Source: Klebsiella africana (GTDB lineage: Bacteria; Pseudomonadota; Gammaproteobacteria; Enterobacterales; Enterobacteriaceae). From it: a stretch of 64,000 nucleotides of DNA. Each line of letters begins with the position of its first letter. The stretch's first letter is position 1. The stretch is from assembly GCF_020526085.1 (NCBI RefSeq), contig NZ_CP084874.1, positions 2,480,001 through 2,544,000 of the forward strand, given 5' to 3'. Shown one piece after another: positions 41,867 to 50,536 of this stretch. Made by a program: the position numbers and the translations under genes. Under the pieces are notes generated by a model that had not been told where the DNA came from, searched no databases, and was given only the letters and a program-made list of their open reading frames with translations.

Positions 41867-42847
41867 ATGAAAAACAATCGTATCTGTCAAATATTAGGGA
41901 TCGAAAAACCCGTTATTCAGGGGCCATTATCGTGGCTTACCGACGCGCGTCTGGTTGCCGCCGTGAGTAACGCTGGTGGTCTGGGTGTACTCGGGCCAAA
42001 CGCAGGTTTAACGGCAGAAACCGCTGTTTCGACACCCGAAGAAACTGCCGAAAAGATGCGTGAAGAAATCCGTAAAACCAAGCGACTGACAGAAAAGCCA
42101 TTCGGGGTAAACCTTATTCCTACCCCGGAAAATGATATTTGGACACCGCCTATCATGCAGGTGATCAAGGAAGAGGGCGTCAGGGCTGTGGTTTATACCG
42201 GTTACGGTGAAGGTGCCGTTATTCCGGGCCTCTTTAACGAATTAAAGGAAGCGGGCATTGCAATCATTTACCGCGATATCAACCCGACACCTGAAAACAC
42301 CCGTCTGGCGGAAGAGGCTGGTGCCGATATTATCGTCGCAACCGGTTTTGACGAGGGGGGGACTTTACCTGCAACCGCGCTGGGAACCTTTTCGATCGTG
42401 CCGTTGATTGCTGATTCCGTAAAAAACATTCCGATCATGGCTGCAGGAGGTATTACTGACAATCGCACTGCAAAAGCGGCACACGCACTTGGTGCTGAAG
42501 GTGTGTTTGCCGGTTCGGTCTTCATCGGTACGGAAGAAAGCCGCGTGCCGCAGTCTGTCAAAGATAAAATCATTGAAGCCAATGGTCTTGATTTGCTCCT
42601 TTTCCGTACCCTGCCTGATTACTATCGCTCACTCCCGGGTAAACTTGCCGAGAAGCTTGTTGCGATGGACAAAGCAGGCGCAAGTAATGAAGAGTTGGGT
42701 AAAACAATGGGGGGGTTACGTGGCTTGCGTATCGGCATGCTTGAGGGAAATACAGATGAAGGCTACATCGCGCTCGGTACGGGAATAGGGAACATTCGCT
42801 GCATTAAAAGCGTCGCTGAGGTTGTGAATGAGTTAACCGTGAGCTAA
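41867..42847 (+). CDS. Nitronate monooxygenase (NMO/FabK-like)
   Basis: FMN-dependent enzyme of 326 residues that oxidises alkyl nitronates such as propionate-3-nitronate to the oxo-acid and nitrite. The start reads ILGIEKPVIQGPLSWLTDAR with the flavin site AVSNAGGLGVLGPNAGL (about 32-48), then GADIIVATGFDEGGTLPATA (about 148-167) and IMAAGGITDNRTAKAA (about 190-205). Gly-rich phosphate motifs are complete. GAGGAG lies before the ATG. Its C-terminus aligns with the stub at 34240-34320, so the island brought its own version. It is 216 bp from the previous gene, so it may have a separate promoter. Confidence 0.88.
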   Translation: MKNNRICQILGIEKPVIQGPLSWLTDARLVAAVSNAGGLGVLGPNAGLTAETAVSTPEETAEKMREEIRKTKRLTEKPFGVNLIPTPENDIWTPPIMQVIKEEGVRAVVYTGYGEGAVIPGLFNELKEAGIAIIYRDINPTPENTRLAEEAGADIIVATGFDEGGTLPATALGTFSIVPLIADSVKNIPIMAAGGITDNRTAKAAHALGAEGVFAGSVFIGTEESRVPQSVKDKIIEANGLDLLLFRTLPDYYRSLPGKLAEKLVAMDKAGASNEELGKTMGGLRGLRIGMLEGNTDEGYIALGTGIGNIRCIKSVAEVVNELTVS

Positions 42848-42867
42848 TCGTAAGTCATGGCCGCTAG

Positions 42868-43020
42868 GCGGGTCAGGTCAATCTGAAATACGGTCTTGAG
42901 CCAGGCGTGCAGATTTACACGCATATTTCGGATCAGTACAGCCCTTTTTACGCTAAAGTCATCAGCCGCGTACGGGACTCAACGTACGTACTTGATGGTC
43001 TGTTGTACCACGAATACGAT
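42868..43020 (+). mobile_element. Fragment of a Tn3-family transposase gene
   Basis: One frame reads [20 protein letters not shown] and [19 protein letters not shown], a highly characteristic part of the Tn3 TnpA catalytic region. Only about 50 codons remain, with no start, no stop of its own and no 38-bp terminal repeat seen. It touches the island on its left and a LysR stub on its right, and marks the right scar of the replacement. Confidence 0.85.
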
Positions 43021-43029
43021 CTGGAAGTT

Positions 43030-43153
43030 ACAGAGCAGGCAGCGACCGTTGTCGCTGCTCTATCCGCACCGGCATCTCTCGCATAAGGTTCGAGTCTTTG
43101 CCGACTGGCTGCAGCGGCTGGTAACGAATCTGGATCGAACGGTATCGCCTTGA
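43030..43153 (+). pseudogene. 3' stub of a resident LysR-family gene
   Basis: In a different frame from the transposase scrap, codons read [20 protein letters not shown] and DWLQRLV to a stop at 43153. This is the C-terminal end of a LysR regulator, similar to but distinct from the end of the island LysR (PVSLLYPDRRYLAPKVRVF). The 5' part is absent. With the monooxygenase stub at 34240 it implies a resident divergent pair cut through both genes. Confidence 0.78.
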
Positions 43154-43247
43154 CTCTGCTGGCTGAGCGTTTATATATAAAATGTGAATGCTATTAAGGC
43201 AATGAATCACATAGCTGGATAATGACTTAACCTGTAAGGGAATGCTG

Positions 43248-43730
43248 ATGAAACTCTGGAATAAAACACTGCTTGCTTCCGCCCTGTGCCTGACCCTGTT
43301 TGGCTGCGACGATGCGTCGAAAGTCGATAACAAACTGGATAAAGCCAAAGATAATGCGGAGCAGATGAAGGATGCGGCGGCGGATAAAGCGCAGGCGATT
43401 AAGCAGGATGCGGATAAGCAAATTGATACGCTGAAAAGCCAGGCCGACGCCGAGGCCGATCGCCTGAAGGATCAGGCCAGCGCCATCAAGGCGGAGGCGG
43501 ACAAGAAAGCGGATGCCATCGCCCAGCAGGCGAAAGCCCAGGCCGATGCCGTGAAGCAGAACGCGCAGCAGGAAAGTGATCGCATTGTCAAAGAGGCGGG
43601 TCAGATCAAAGACAACGCTATCGGCGATGCCAATCAGCTCTCGGCGGAGGCAGCGAGCAAAACCAAGGCCATTCAGGACAGTATCGCCAAGGATAAACAA
43701 AACACTGCGCCGCCGGCGGCCCAGCAGTAA
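43248..43730 (+). CDS. Small coiled-coil lipoprotein
   Basis: Lipoprotein of about 160 residues. The lipobox is LTLFGC (Cys at about 17) followed by Asp-Asp, which may favour retention in the inner membrane. The mature part is almost entirely Ala/Lys/Asp/Gln-rich helix with heptad-like repeats (DKAKDNAEQMKDAAADKAQA), like late-embryogenesis-type or YtfJ-unrelated stress lipoproteins. ATG at 43248 has TAAGGG at good distance; ATG at 43242 is too close. Not assigned to a function. Confidence 0.75.
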   Translation: MKLWNKTLLASALCLTLFGCDDASKVDNKLDKAKDNAEQMKDAAADKAQAIKQDADKQIDTLKSQADAEADRLKDQASAIKAEADKKADAIAQQAKAQADAVKQNAQQESDRIVKEAGQIKDNAIGDANQLSAEAASKTKAIQDSIAKDKQNTAPPAAQQ

Positions 43731-43786
43731 CTTGCGGTGTTTGCCAGGCCGCCGCCCGGCGCAAAAGCGGCTTAGCCCCCGCAGCC

Positions 43787-43821
43787 TTGCCTGGCGGCGC
43801 TGCGCTTGCACAGGCCTACGG
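43787..43821. repeat. REP-like palindrome
   Basis: TTGCCTGGCGGCGCTGCGCT followed by TGCACAGGCCTACGG has the form of enterobacterial REP units ending in GGCCTACGG. A GCCAGGCCGCCGCCCGGC segment at 43743-43760 may be a degenerate opposing unit. It lies downstream of the lipoprotein gene. Confidence 0.55.
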
Positions 43822-43913
43822 AGGGTGCCAGTTGGGTGCCAAATCACCTGATATTCCAGACCGGGCAAGGCGTCGCCACCGCCCGGCACGTGGGTCGAAA
43901 GCACATCATGCTC

Positions 43914-43940
43914 AGGGGTATCTTACGATACCCCTTTTTT
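43914..43940. terminator. Rho-independent terminator
   Basis: GGGGTATC-TTAC-GATACCCC followed by six T on the plus strand, a textbook terminator for the lipoprotein gene, just before the 3' end of the convergent oxidoreductase gene. Confidence 0.88.
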
Positions 43941-43955
43941 ATGCCTGGCGCGGGA

Positions 43956-45056
43956 TCAGCGGTTCGGGATCAGGGTGCCTTTCAGGCCGTGCGGCTCTGA
44001 GCGCAAATACTGCGACGGCACGCGGACCTGGGCGCCAAGGCTGGCGGCAGCGTGCCATGGCCAGTGCGGATCGTAGAGCACCGCGCGGGCAAGAGCGATC
44101 AGGTCGGCATCACCTTCTTCCAGCGCCATTTCCGCCTGCTGCGGTTCGGTGATCAGCCCCACGCCAATCACCGGGATAGCTACCTGCTCGCGAATATCGC
44201 GGGCGAAAGGCAACTGATACCCCGGCCCAACGGCGATCGACTGCTGCGGCGACAAACCGCCGCTGGAGACGTGAATATAGTCACTGCCCAGCGCTTCTAG
44301 CTGCTGGCTAAACTGAATGGACTGCTCGCAGTCCCAGCCGCCTTCGACCCAGTCGGTCGCCGACAACCTGACCCCCACCGCCATGGTGTTGCCCACCGCT
44401 TCGCGGATCGCTTTAAAGACTTCCAGTGGATAGCGCATCCGGTTCTCCAGCGAACCGCCGTACTCGTCGCGACGGTGATTACTGAGCGGGGAGAGAAACT
44501 GGTGCAGCAGATAGCCGTGGGCGGCGTGCAGTTCAATCAGCTCAAAGCCCAATCGCTGGGCGCGCAGCGCGCTGGCGACGAAGGCCGCTTTGATGCGCGC
44601 CAGATCGGCATGGCTCAGCTCAACGGGGGCGCGATCGCCATCGTGAAACGCCACGGCGGAAGGGGCGACGGTCTGCCAGCCACCATCGTTGAGCGCCAGC
44701 TGATGGCCTCCCTGCCACGGCGCTGCGCAGGAAGCCTTGCGCCCCGCGTGCCCTAGCTGGATCCCAAGGCGGATCGGCGACCAGGCCCGGACATCCTCTA
44801 CCACCGCGCGCAGGGCGTTTTCGGTTTCATCATCCCACAACCCCAGATCCCCTGGGGAAATACGTCCCGCAGGCTCTACCGCCGTGGCTTCGAGAATTAA
44901 CAGGCCAGCGCCGGAGAAGGCCAGCTGTCCGAGGTGGATCCGATGCCAGGAGGACGCTTTTCCCTCGTCGGCAGAGTACTGACACATTGGGGCGATAACG
45001 ATACGGTTATCCAACGTCAACTGACCAATACGCGTCGCGCTAAAAAGATGACTCAT
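43956..45056 (-). CDS. YqjM-like Old Yellow Enzyme
   Basis: FMN-dependent ene-reductase of 366 residues. Class-III features are RIVIAPMCQYSADEG (about 19-33, with the Cys that tunes FMN), GIQLGHAGRKAS (about 99-110), LIELHAAHGYLLHQFLSPLS (about 176-195) and the His pair HAAH. The C-terminal Arg finger region is at LARAVLYDPHWPWHAA. It is only distantly like the OYE at 38300, so the window holds two separate OYE classes. It follows the FAD-protein gene by 108 bp on the same strand. Confidence 0.88.
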   Translation of the reverse strand: MSHLFSATRIGQLTLDNRIVIAPMCQYSADEGKASSWHRIHLGQLAFSGAGLLILEATAVEPAGRISPGDLGLWDDETENALRAVVEDVRAWSPIRLGIQLGHAGRKASCAAPWQGGHQLALNDGGWQTVAPSAVAFHDGDRAPVELSHADLARIKAAFVASALRAQRLGFELIELHAAHGYLLHQFLSPLSNHRRDEYGGSLENRMRYPLEVFKAIREAVGNTMAVGVRLSATDWVEGGWDCEQSIQFSQQLEALGSDYIHVSSGGLSPQQSIAVGPGYQLPFARDIREQVAIPVIGVGLITEPQQAEMALEEGDADLIALARAVLYDPHWPWHAAASLGAQVRVPSQYLRSEPHGLKGTLIPNR

Positions 45057-45164
45057 GAGTACCTCGTAAATGTTAAGCGTGGTCTTGCAGAGGGGCAGAC
45101 AGTCACTGTTTATAGCATGCCTGCCTGCGTCTCCCGTATTCGGTTATTGCGCTTAAGCGCTCCG

Positions 45165-46772
45165 TTATTCAATAAACCAGAGGCGACGCCGACGACCGGT
45201 TGCCTGCTGCGACACGGCGCGAGCCATTGCGCTGCCAATCTCGGCGCTGGCGGTCAGCCCCTGCACAAAGGGACGATCGTGCATCAGCCAGGGAAGGGCG
45301 CCGAAGGCGATCCGACCGCGCAACGTCTCCGGGGCCTGCAGAGTGTAGTCCTCGCCCACATCCGGAATGTCATCGCCACAGGCCAGCAGTTGCTGGCGCA
45401 GTGAAGGGAAGGGCAGATCCCGGGTTTTCAGCGCTTTTTGTCCGCGAGCATCGATAAAGACATCAAATTCTCTGCGTCTCTGGTGATGAACAATGACGGT
45501 CCGGCTGGCCTCACGCTGCAAATCATAATCCTCGCCGAGCGCCACAATACGCAGAATGCCCGCCTGGTGCAGGGCCAGCAGCCGACGAATGGATTCCGGC
45601 GGAATGGCGGCGTAGTTATCGATAAATACCCGGGCGAGACCCTGGCGGAAGCGTCGGCTGTCCTCGTCGTTGAGCTGAGGCACCACAGTTTCAATCGCCT
45701 CATGCAGGCGCAAAATGGCATAGCGCCAGGGCACCGTGTGGTGTTCGCGCTTATTGCGCTCTACCTCCTGCAGATTGCGCTGCGCCCACTGGAACGGGTC
45801 ATGGGTGAGGCGGTCGGCAAACCAGGCGTCGGCGATACTGTCAGCCGTCAGCTGACGAAGCCCGATCGCCGCGCACCAGTCCGGGGCGGCATATTCCAGC
45901 TCCTGGACGATCAGCTCGAACACGCGTTCCAGCAGACCGTCTCTACCCTGAGCAACGGCCGCTTCGAGGGCGGCGGGTGTGGCAATTTCCAGCGGCTCCC
46001 ACGGGATCGGGCAGTAAAAATCGGCTTCCGGCAGCACGCCGTGGCGTGACATCAGAGTGATCTCCAGCGCCTCGCTGCCGGGATGGCGGGAAAAATGGGT
46101 CGTTTTGTCGTGTTTGGTATGGAAAACACCGTGGCGGGCCACTACCGCCACGGCGGCATCAATCGCGCTTAAGGAGGTTCCCAGGATCCCCACCCGGCAG
46201 GGGGCAATGCGGGCCTCCATCAGGCCGGTCCACGGACTGGGGAAGTACTGTCGGCTGGCGCGCTCTTCTTCAGGCCACAGATGGCCGGTGGCAATCGCCA
46301 CCAGGTCGACAATGACCGGATCTGCTGCACTATCGGTGTGGATGACGATCCCGGTGGGCTGAACCGCAATATCCGTGACTTCACAGGATTCACAGACCCT
46401 AATCACAAAGCCGACGTCCCGGGCCCGCTCAACGAGGTACAGAAAACGGTCGCGATAGTACTCGCCGAGGATCACCCGCGGCAAAAACTGGCGCTCATGC
46501 AGAGCGTGCCGTTCAAGCCCACGCGCCGTCAGCCAGTCATCGCTGTGCTGCTGCAACCATTGCAGGTAGGTCAGGTCGATGGGGGGGATCTCAATACTGG
46601 CGATATTGGCCAGCATCTGTGCCGCGGTATTATCGTCGCTGTAGGGCATACCGACCCCGGCCTGCGCCTCTTTTTCAAACAGGGTGATGGCCAGCGGCTC
46701 ACCACGCTTCACCAGTTCATACAAGGTGTAAATTCCCGTCGGCCCCACGCCGACAATGGCAATTCTCTTCAT
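45165..46772 (-). CDS. FAD/NAD(P)-binding protein (NAD_binding_9 type)
   Basis: Flavoprotein of 535 residues. The Rossmann start MKRIAIVGVGPTGIYTLYEL contains GxGPxG, and EKEAQAGVGMPYSDDNTAAQ (about 39-58) is typical of this uncharacterised group, with a second nucleotide site around GILGTSLSAIDAAVAV (about 193-208). The reaction is unknown; relatives include hydroxylase-like enzymes. ATG 46772 follows AGGAAGGGAGAG, whereas the longer frame lacks support. It diverges from an MFS gene across a TTAGCATGCTAA palindrome. Confidence 0.78.
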   Translation of the reverse strand: MKRIAIVGVGPTGIYTLYELVKRGEPLAITLFEKEAQAGVGMPYSDDNTAAQMLANIASIEIPPIDLTYLQWLQQHSDDWLTARGLERHALHERQFLPRVILGEYYRDRFLYLVERARDVGFVIRVCESCEVTDIAVQPTGIVIHTDSAADPVIVDLVAIATGHLWPEEERASRQYFPSPWTGLMEARIAPCRVGILGTSLSAIDAAVAVVARHGVFHTKHDKTTHFSRHPGSEALEITLMSRHGVLPEADFYCPIPWEPLEIATPAALEAAVAQGRDGLLERVFELIVQELEYAAPDWCAAIGLRQLTADSIADAWFADRLTHDPFQWAQRNLQEVERNKREHHTVPWRYAILRLHEAIETVVPQLNDEDSRRFRQGLARVFIDNYAAIPPESIRRLLALHQAGILRIVALGEDYDLQREASRTVIVHHQRRREFDVFIDARGQKALKTRDLPFPSLRQQLLACGDDIPDVGEDYTLQAPETLRGRIAFGALPWLMHDRPFVQGLTASAEIGSAMARAVSQQATGRRRRLWFIE

Positions 46773-46891
46773 GATTCTCTCCCTTCCTGTGGGCAGATAC
46801 GGCATTGATGACGCTTCGCTTCAGCGAACCTGATTTTAATTCTGGTCGAAAATTGCCGATCCGGTGGACCGCTGCACGCAATTTGAAACAA

Positions 46892-46905
46892 ATTAGCATG
46901 CTAAT
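46892..46905. promoter_or_regulatory. ATTAGCATGCTAAT palindrome, MarR-type operator candidate
   Basis: A perfect 14-bp palindrome of the TTAGC-N-GCTAA form used by many MarR-family repressors, located between the divergent FAD-protein and MFS genes. No MarR gene is in this window, so the binding protein would be encoded elsewhere. Confidence 0.55.
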
Positions 46906-47046
46906 AAACTTGCCGACTGCCGTAAAAGGGGTGTAATTAACAAAAGAGCAACTTTCTATACAAACAATTTACAAAGCGGTGACACCAGCTTGCTCTGCCG
47001 GACGCCGCGCAAGCTTCCGGCAATGCGCCGGAATAGGGATGACAAC

Positions 47047-48279
47047 ATGCACGGCTGGACTTCACGACAGCGCAATGCGGCGATTGCCAGTTTTTTAAGC
47101 TGGACGCTCGACGCTTTCGACTTTTTCCTGTTGGTTTTTTTACTGAGCGATATCGCCCATTCATTTCACGTCGACCTCGAAGAGGTCACCCTGGCGATTC
47201 TCCTGACGCTGGCCGTGCGGCCGGTAGGCGCACTGATTTTCGGCAGAGCGGCGGAGAAGTTTGGTCGCAAACCCATCCTGATGCTGAACATTGTGTTCTT
47301 CTCGGCTTTTGAGCTGCTCTCCGCCGCCGCGCCGTCGTTGATGCTGTTCTTCCTGCTGCGAGTGCTGTATGGCGTGGCGATGGGGGGGATCTGGGGTGTG
47401 GCCTCGTCATTGGCCATGGAGACGATCCCCGACCGTTCGCGCGGCCTGATGTCCGGCCTGTTTCAGGCGGGATATCCCTTCGGCTATCTGCTGGCGGCAG
47501 TGGCTTATGGGCTGTTGTTTGAGCAGCTCGGCTGGCGCGGGATGTTTGTGATTGGCGCGGCCCCGGTACTGCTACTGCCATTTATCTATTTCTGTGTCGA
47601 AGAGTCACCGGTTTGGCTGGCGGCCCGGCAGAATAAAGAGAGTACAGCCCTGTTGCCGGTACTACGTAGTCACTGGAAGCTGTGCCTGTATCTGGTGGTG
47701 TTGATGGCCGCCTTTAACTTTTTTTCCCATGGGACGCAGGATCTTTACCCGGTCTTTTTGAAAGTTCAGCACGGCTTTGAGCCTAAAACGGTCAGCATCA
47801 TCGCGGTTTGCTATAACATCGCCTCGATCATTGGCGGGGTGTTTTTCGGCTCGCTGTCGGAGAAAATAGGCCGGCGCAAAGCGATTATGATCGCTGCCCT
47901 GCTGGCGCTGCCAGTTATCCCGTTGTGGGCTTTCGCCAGCGGCTCGCTGGCGCTGGGGGCGGGGGCATTTTTGATGCAGTTTATGGTGCAGGGGGCCTGG
48001 GGGGTGATCCCCACCTGGCTCAACGAGCTGGTGCCGGCCAATACCCGGGCGGTGCTGCCCGGCTTTGTCTATCAGTTGGGTAATCTGCTGGCTTCGGTGA
48101 ATGCCACACTGCAGGCCGCCATTGCTCAACATCACGGGCATAACTATGGCCTGGCGATGGCGCTGGTGGCCGGGACGGTGGCCATTGTCATTACCGTGCT
48201 GACCTTCTTTGGTCGCGAGGGACGGGTGTCTCAGCCTGCAGGGGCGGTGCGCCACCAGCCGCTCTCCACCAGCCGTTAA
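47047..48279 (+). CDS. MFS metabolite:H+ transporter (SHS/NanT-like)
   Basis: Inner-membrane transporter of 410 residues with 12 segments. FLSWTLDAFDFFLLVFLLSD (about 13-32) with the Asp-Ala-Phe-Asp is the mark of the sialate/lactate (SHS) group, followed by AEKFGRKPILM (about 74). Substrates of relatives are monocarboxylates or sialic acid. ATG 47047 was preferred because it starts directly before helix 1; ATG at 47023 is possible. It converges on the DMT gene and is probably co-regulated with the divergent flavoproteins. Confidence 0.83.
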   Translation: MHGWTSRQRNAAIASFLSWTLDAFDFFLLVFLLSDIAHSFHVDLEEVTLAILLTLAVRPVGALIFGRAAEKFGRKPILMLNIVFFSAFELLSAAAPSLMLFFLLRVLYGVAMGGIWGVASSLAMETIPDRSRGLMSGLFQAGYPFGYLLAAVAYGLLFEQLGWRGMFVIGAAPVLLLPFIYFCVEESPVWLAARQNKESTALLPVLRSHWKLCLYLVVLMAAFNFFSHGTQDLYPVFLKVQHGFEPKTVSIIAVCYNIASIIGGVFFGSLSEKIGRRKAIMIAALLALPVIPLWAFASGSLALGAGAFLMQFMVQGAWGVIPTWLNELVPANTRAVLPGFVYQLGNLLASVNATLQAAIAQHHGHNYGLAMALVAGTVAIVITVLTFFGREGRVSQPAGAVRHQPLSTSR

Positions 48280-48319
48280 CTTCTGTGAACGGGCGTGGCC
48301 ATGCGCCCGGTCACGTACA

Positions 48320-49234
48320 TTAGCCACGCAAACGAATAGACGCCGCCTGGCGTTTTTCCAGGGAGCAGATCCCAATCCCCACCATGATGAACAGCGCACT
48401 GAACAGATGCCAGGCCTGCGGTTGGGTATGCAGGAACAGGATACTCAACACCCCGCCGGAGAGGGGGATGATGTGGGTGTAAATTTCGCCCCGGGTAGCG
48501 CCAATCGCGGCGATACCTTTGTTCCAGAACAGATAGGCCAGCCACGAGGGAAAAATCACCAGATACGCCAGGCCGATGAGGAAAAGCGGCTCGCGCCAGG
48601 CCATCCAGTCCTGCGCCGGGTGGCGCATCAGCCAGAAGATGACGATTGGCAGCAGGATCAGGGCGCCGAGCAGCGAGCTGACGGCGACAAAGCCATTCGC
48701 CGGGATCCGGCGGTCCTTCAGACGTAACAGCGAACAGTAGAGCGCCCAGCTCAGCGCCGAGCCCATGGCCCACAGATCGCCGACGGAAAAGCGATGCAGC
48801 GATGTGGCATGCAGTGGGTTTCCCTGGAATAACAGGATCATCACGCCAAGGGTGCTGAAGATGACCCCCAGCCAGTTGCGGGCCGAAACCGGGTCGCGAA
48901 AAATTAGCCGGTTAATCAGCAGCACCATGCTTGGCGTGGCGGACATATAGATGGCGGCGTTAAGGGCGGAGGTGGTTTGCAGGCCAATATAGAGCGTGAG
49001 CGGGAAACTGACCTGGCCGCAAAGGGTTAGCACCAGCACCGCTGGCGCGTTTTCCCGTAACAGGTGGCGACTGGCGGCGATTTGCCGACGGTAAAGCAGG
49101 CCCAGCAGCAGCGCCGTCAGCGTCCAGCGCGCTTCGGTCATCAGGATCGGATCTACGCCCTGAACCAGCACGTGACCGACCACGTAATTTCCCCCCCAGA
49201 ACAGGGCGGCCAGCGTCAGTAACAGATAGGGCAT
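48320..49234 (-). CDS. EamA/DMT-family transporter
   Basis: Inner-membrane drug/metabolite transporter of 304 residues with ten helices in two EamA repeats: LAALFWGGNYVVGHVL (about 7-22) and SWALYCSLLRLKDRRI at the start of the second (about 154). It resembles YdcZ-unrelated, RhaT-like/YedA exporters. Substrate unknown. It ends 41 bp from the convergent MFS gene. Confidence 0.85.
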   Translation of the reverse strand: MPYLLLTLAALFWGGNYVVGHVLVQGVDPILMTEARWTLTALLLGLLYRRQIAASRHLLRENAPAVLVLTLCGQVSFPLTLYIGLQTTSALNAAIYMSATPSMVLLINRLIFRDPVSARNWLGVIFSTLGVMILLFQGNPLHATSLHRFSVGDLWAMGSALSWALYCSLLRLKDRRIPANGFVAVSSLLGALILLPIVIFWLMRHPAQDWMAWREPLFLIGLAYLVIFPSWLAYLFWNKGIAAIGATRGEIYTHIIPLSGGVLSILFLHTQPQAWHLFSALFIMVGIGICSLEKRQAASIRLRG

Positions 49235-49394
49235 GGTGATTCCTTGCGTCGCTAATCATTGTACTGAATGGTAACTTTATCAATTTTATAATATCAACAA
49301 TTTTTCAATGGTTTTTGTTTAATTCATTAAATATTTTTTATATACAATAAGATAGGGTATGTTGTGAAATTTTCATTGCCGCCATTTAAACGGT

Positions 49395-49409
49395 ACTATA
49401 CCGTATAGT
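49395..49409. promoter_or_regulatory. ACTATAC-C-GTATAGT operator candidate
   Basis: A perfect 7+1+7 palindrome 26 bp before the start of the di-iron enzyme gene. Its size and symmetry suit a TetR-family dimer, and a TetR gene faces the enzyme gene from the other end. Confidence 0.6.
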
Positions 49410-49435
49410 CGCCATGTATTTCATAGGGATAAATC

Positions 49436-50536
49436 ATGCGTAACATAGATAATGGGGTGATTGGAAGCGACCAGACCGCGGTGATGGCCAGGCTGGCGCT
49501 GGATGAGTTAATCGACCAGCTTCTGCACAGCAACGCGCTGTCGCTGAAGCTCACGGCTAACCCGCTGGTGGCCGACAGAGCCTGGCATCTCACTGAGAAT
49601 ACCTGCATCCGCGCCTTCTCCGCTGACGATCCACAGGCCAAAAAACGTGCGCACCACGCGCTGTTCATTCTCTATCAGTCCTGGCTTGCCGACCCGCTCT
49701 CGCCAGCGGCAGCCAATCAGTTTCATCCGCTGCTCTCCGGGATCAGAAATTATATTGAGTCTGAGTGGCTGCGGGCGGAAAGCAAACGTTTCCATCGCCA
49801 GAGACCGGTGCTTAACGCCGGCAATATCGTCGACGAACTGCGCGCCTTATGCCAGCAGCACCCGGCGTCTCATCATCCGCTGTTCGATTTCCTTGCCAGC
49901 GAGGCCTCTGCGGCGCAGATCGACTATTTCTTCAAAAGCGACAGCGCGCTGAATCTGCTGTTCTTCGATCTTGTGGCAATGGGGCTGGTCGGTTCGCTGC
50001 CGGAAACCCGCGCTGAGATTGCGCAAAATCTGTGGGATGAGATAGGTCAGGGCAGCACTGAGATCACCCACGTCAATCTGTATAAGGATTTACTGAAGCG
50101 GCGGAATATCGCGTTGCCGGATAATCATTTTGCCCACCTGTACGACTGGCAGGGCCTGGCCGGGTATAACGCCTTTATGCTGGGCGGCGTAAACCGTCAG
50201 CATTACTATAAATCACTGGGTGTGATGGCGATGACCGAGCTGCTCGACCCACCACAGTATGAAAAACTGGTGGCGGGCTGTCGGCGAATTGGCCTTTCCG
50301 AGCGTGACGTGCATTACTATGCCGAACACATCACCGTCGATATCGGTCATGCGGATGGCTGGCTGAACAATGTGATTGTGCCGATTGGCAAAAAACATCC
50401 GGCGGCGATGGAGGAGGTCTACTTTGGCGCCGCGCTGCGTCTGCAAACCTGCAACGATTATTATGATGGTCTGCTGGCGGCTCTGCAGTCGCTGGACGGC
50501 AGCTCACCATCTCACAGCGTACCGCCTTCTGAGTAA
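49436..50536 (+). CDS. Haem-oxygenase-like di-iron (iron-containing redox) enzyme
   Basis: Protein of 366 residues in the TENA/PqqC/HDO superfamily. Candidate di-iron ligands are in LWDEIGQGSTEITHVNLY (about 199-216: Glu, Glu and His) and YYAEHITVDIGHADGWLNNV (about 292-311: Glu-His-x5-Asp-x2-His). Members perform oxidative N-oxygenation or C-C cleavage in specialised pathways (SznF, UndA-like). No pathway genes adjoin, so the substrate is unknown. Its 3' end overlaps the convergent tetR by 25 bp. Confidence 0.83.
   Translation: MRNIDNGVIGSDQTAVMARLALDELIDQLLHSNALSLKLTANPLVADRAWHLTENTCIRAFSADDPQAKKRAHHALFILYQSWLADPLSPAAANQFHPLLSGIRNYIESEWLRAESKRFHRQRPVLNAGNIVDELRALCQQHPASHHPLFDFLASEASAAQIDYFFKSDSALNLLFFDLVAMGLVGSLPETRAEIAQNLWDEIGQGSTEITHVNLYKDLLKRRNIALPDNHFAHLYDWQGLAGYNAFMLGGVNRQHYYKSLGVMAMTELLDPPQYEKLVAGCRRIGLSERDVHYYAEHITVDIGHADGWLNNVIVPIGKKHPAAMEEVYFGAALRLQTCNDYYDGLLAALQSLDGSSPSHSVPPSE

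Noticed and set aside
42868..43020. Active Tn3 transposon
   Set aside because: Only about 50 codons of TnpA remain; no resolvase and no terminal 38-bp repeats were seen at either edge of the island.
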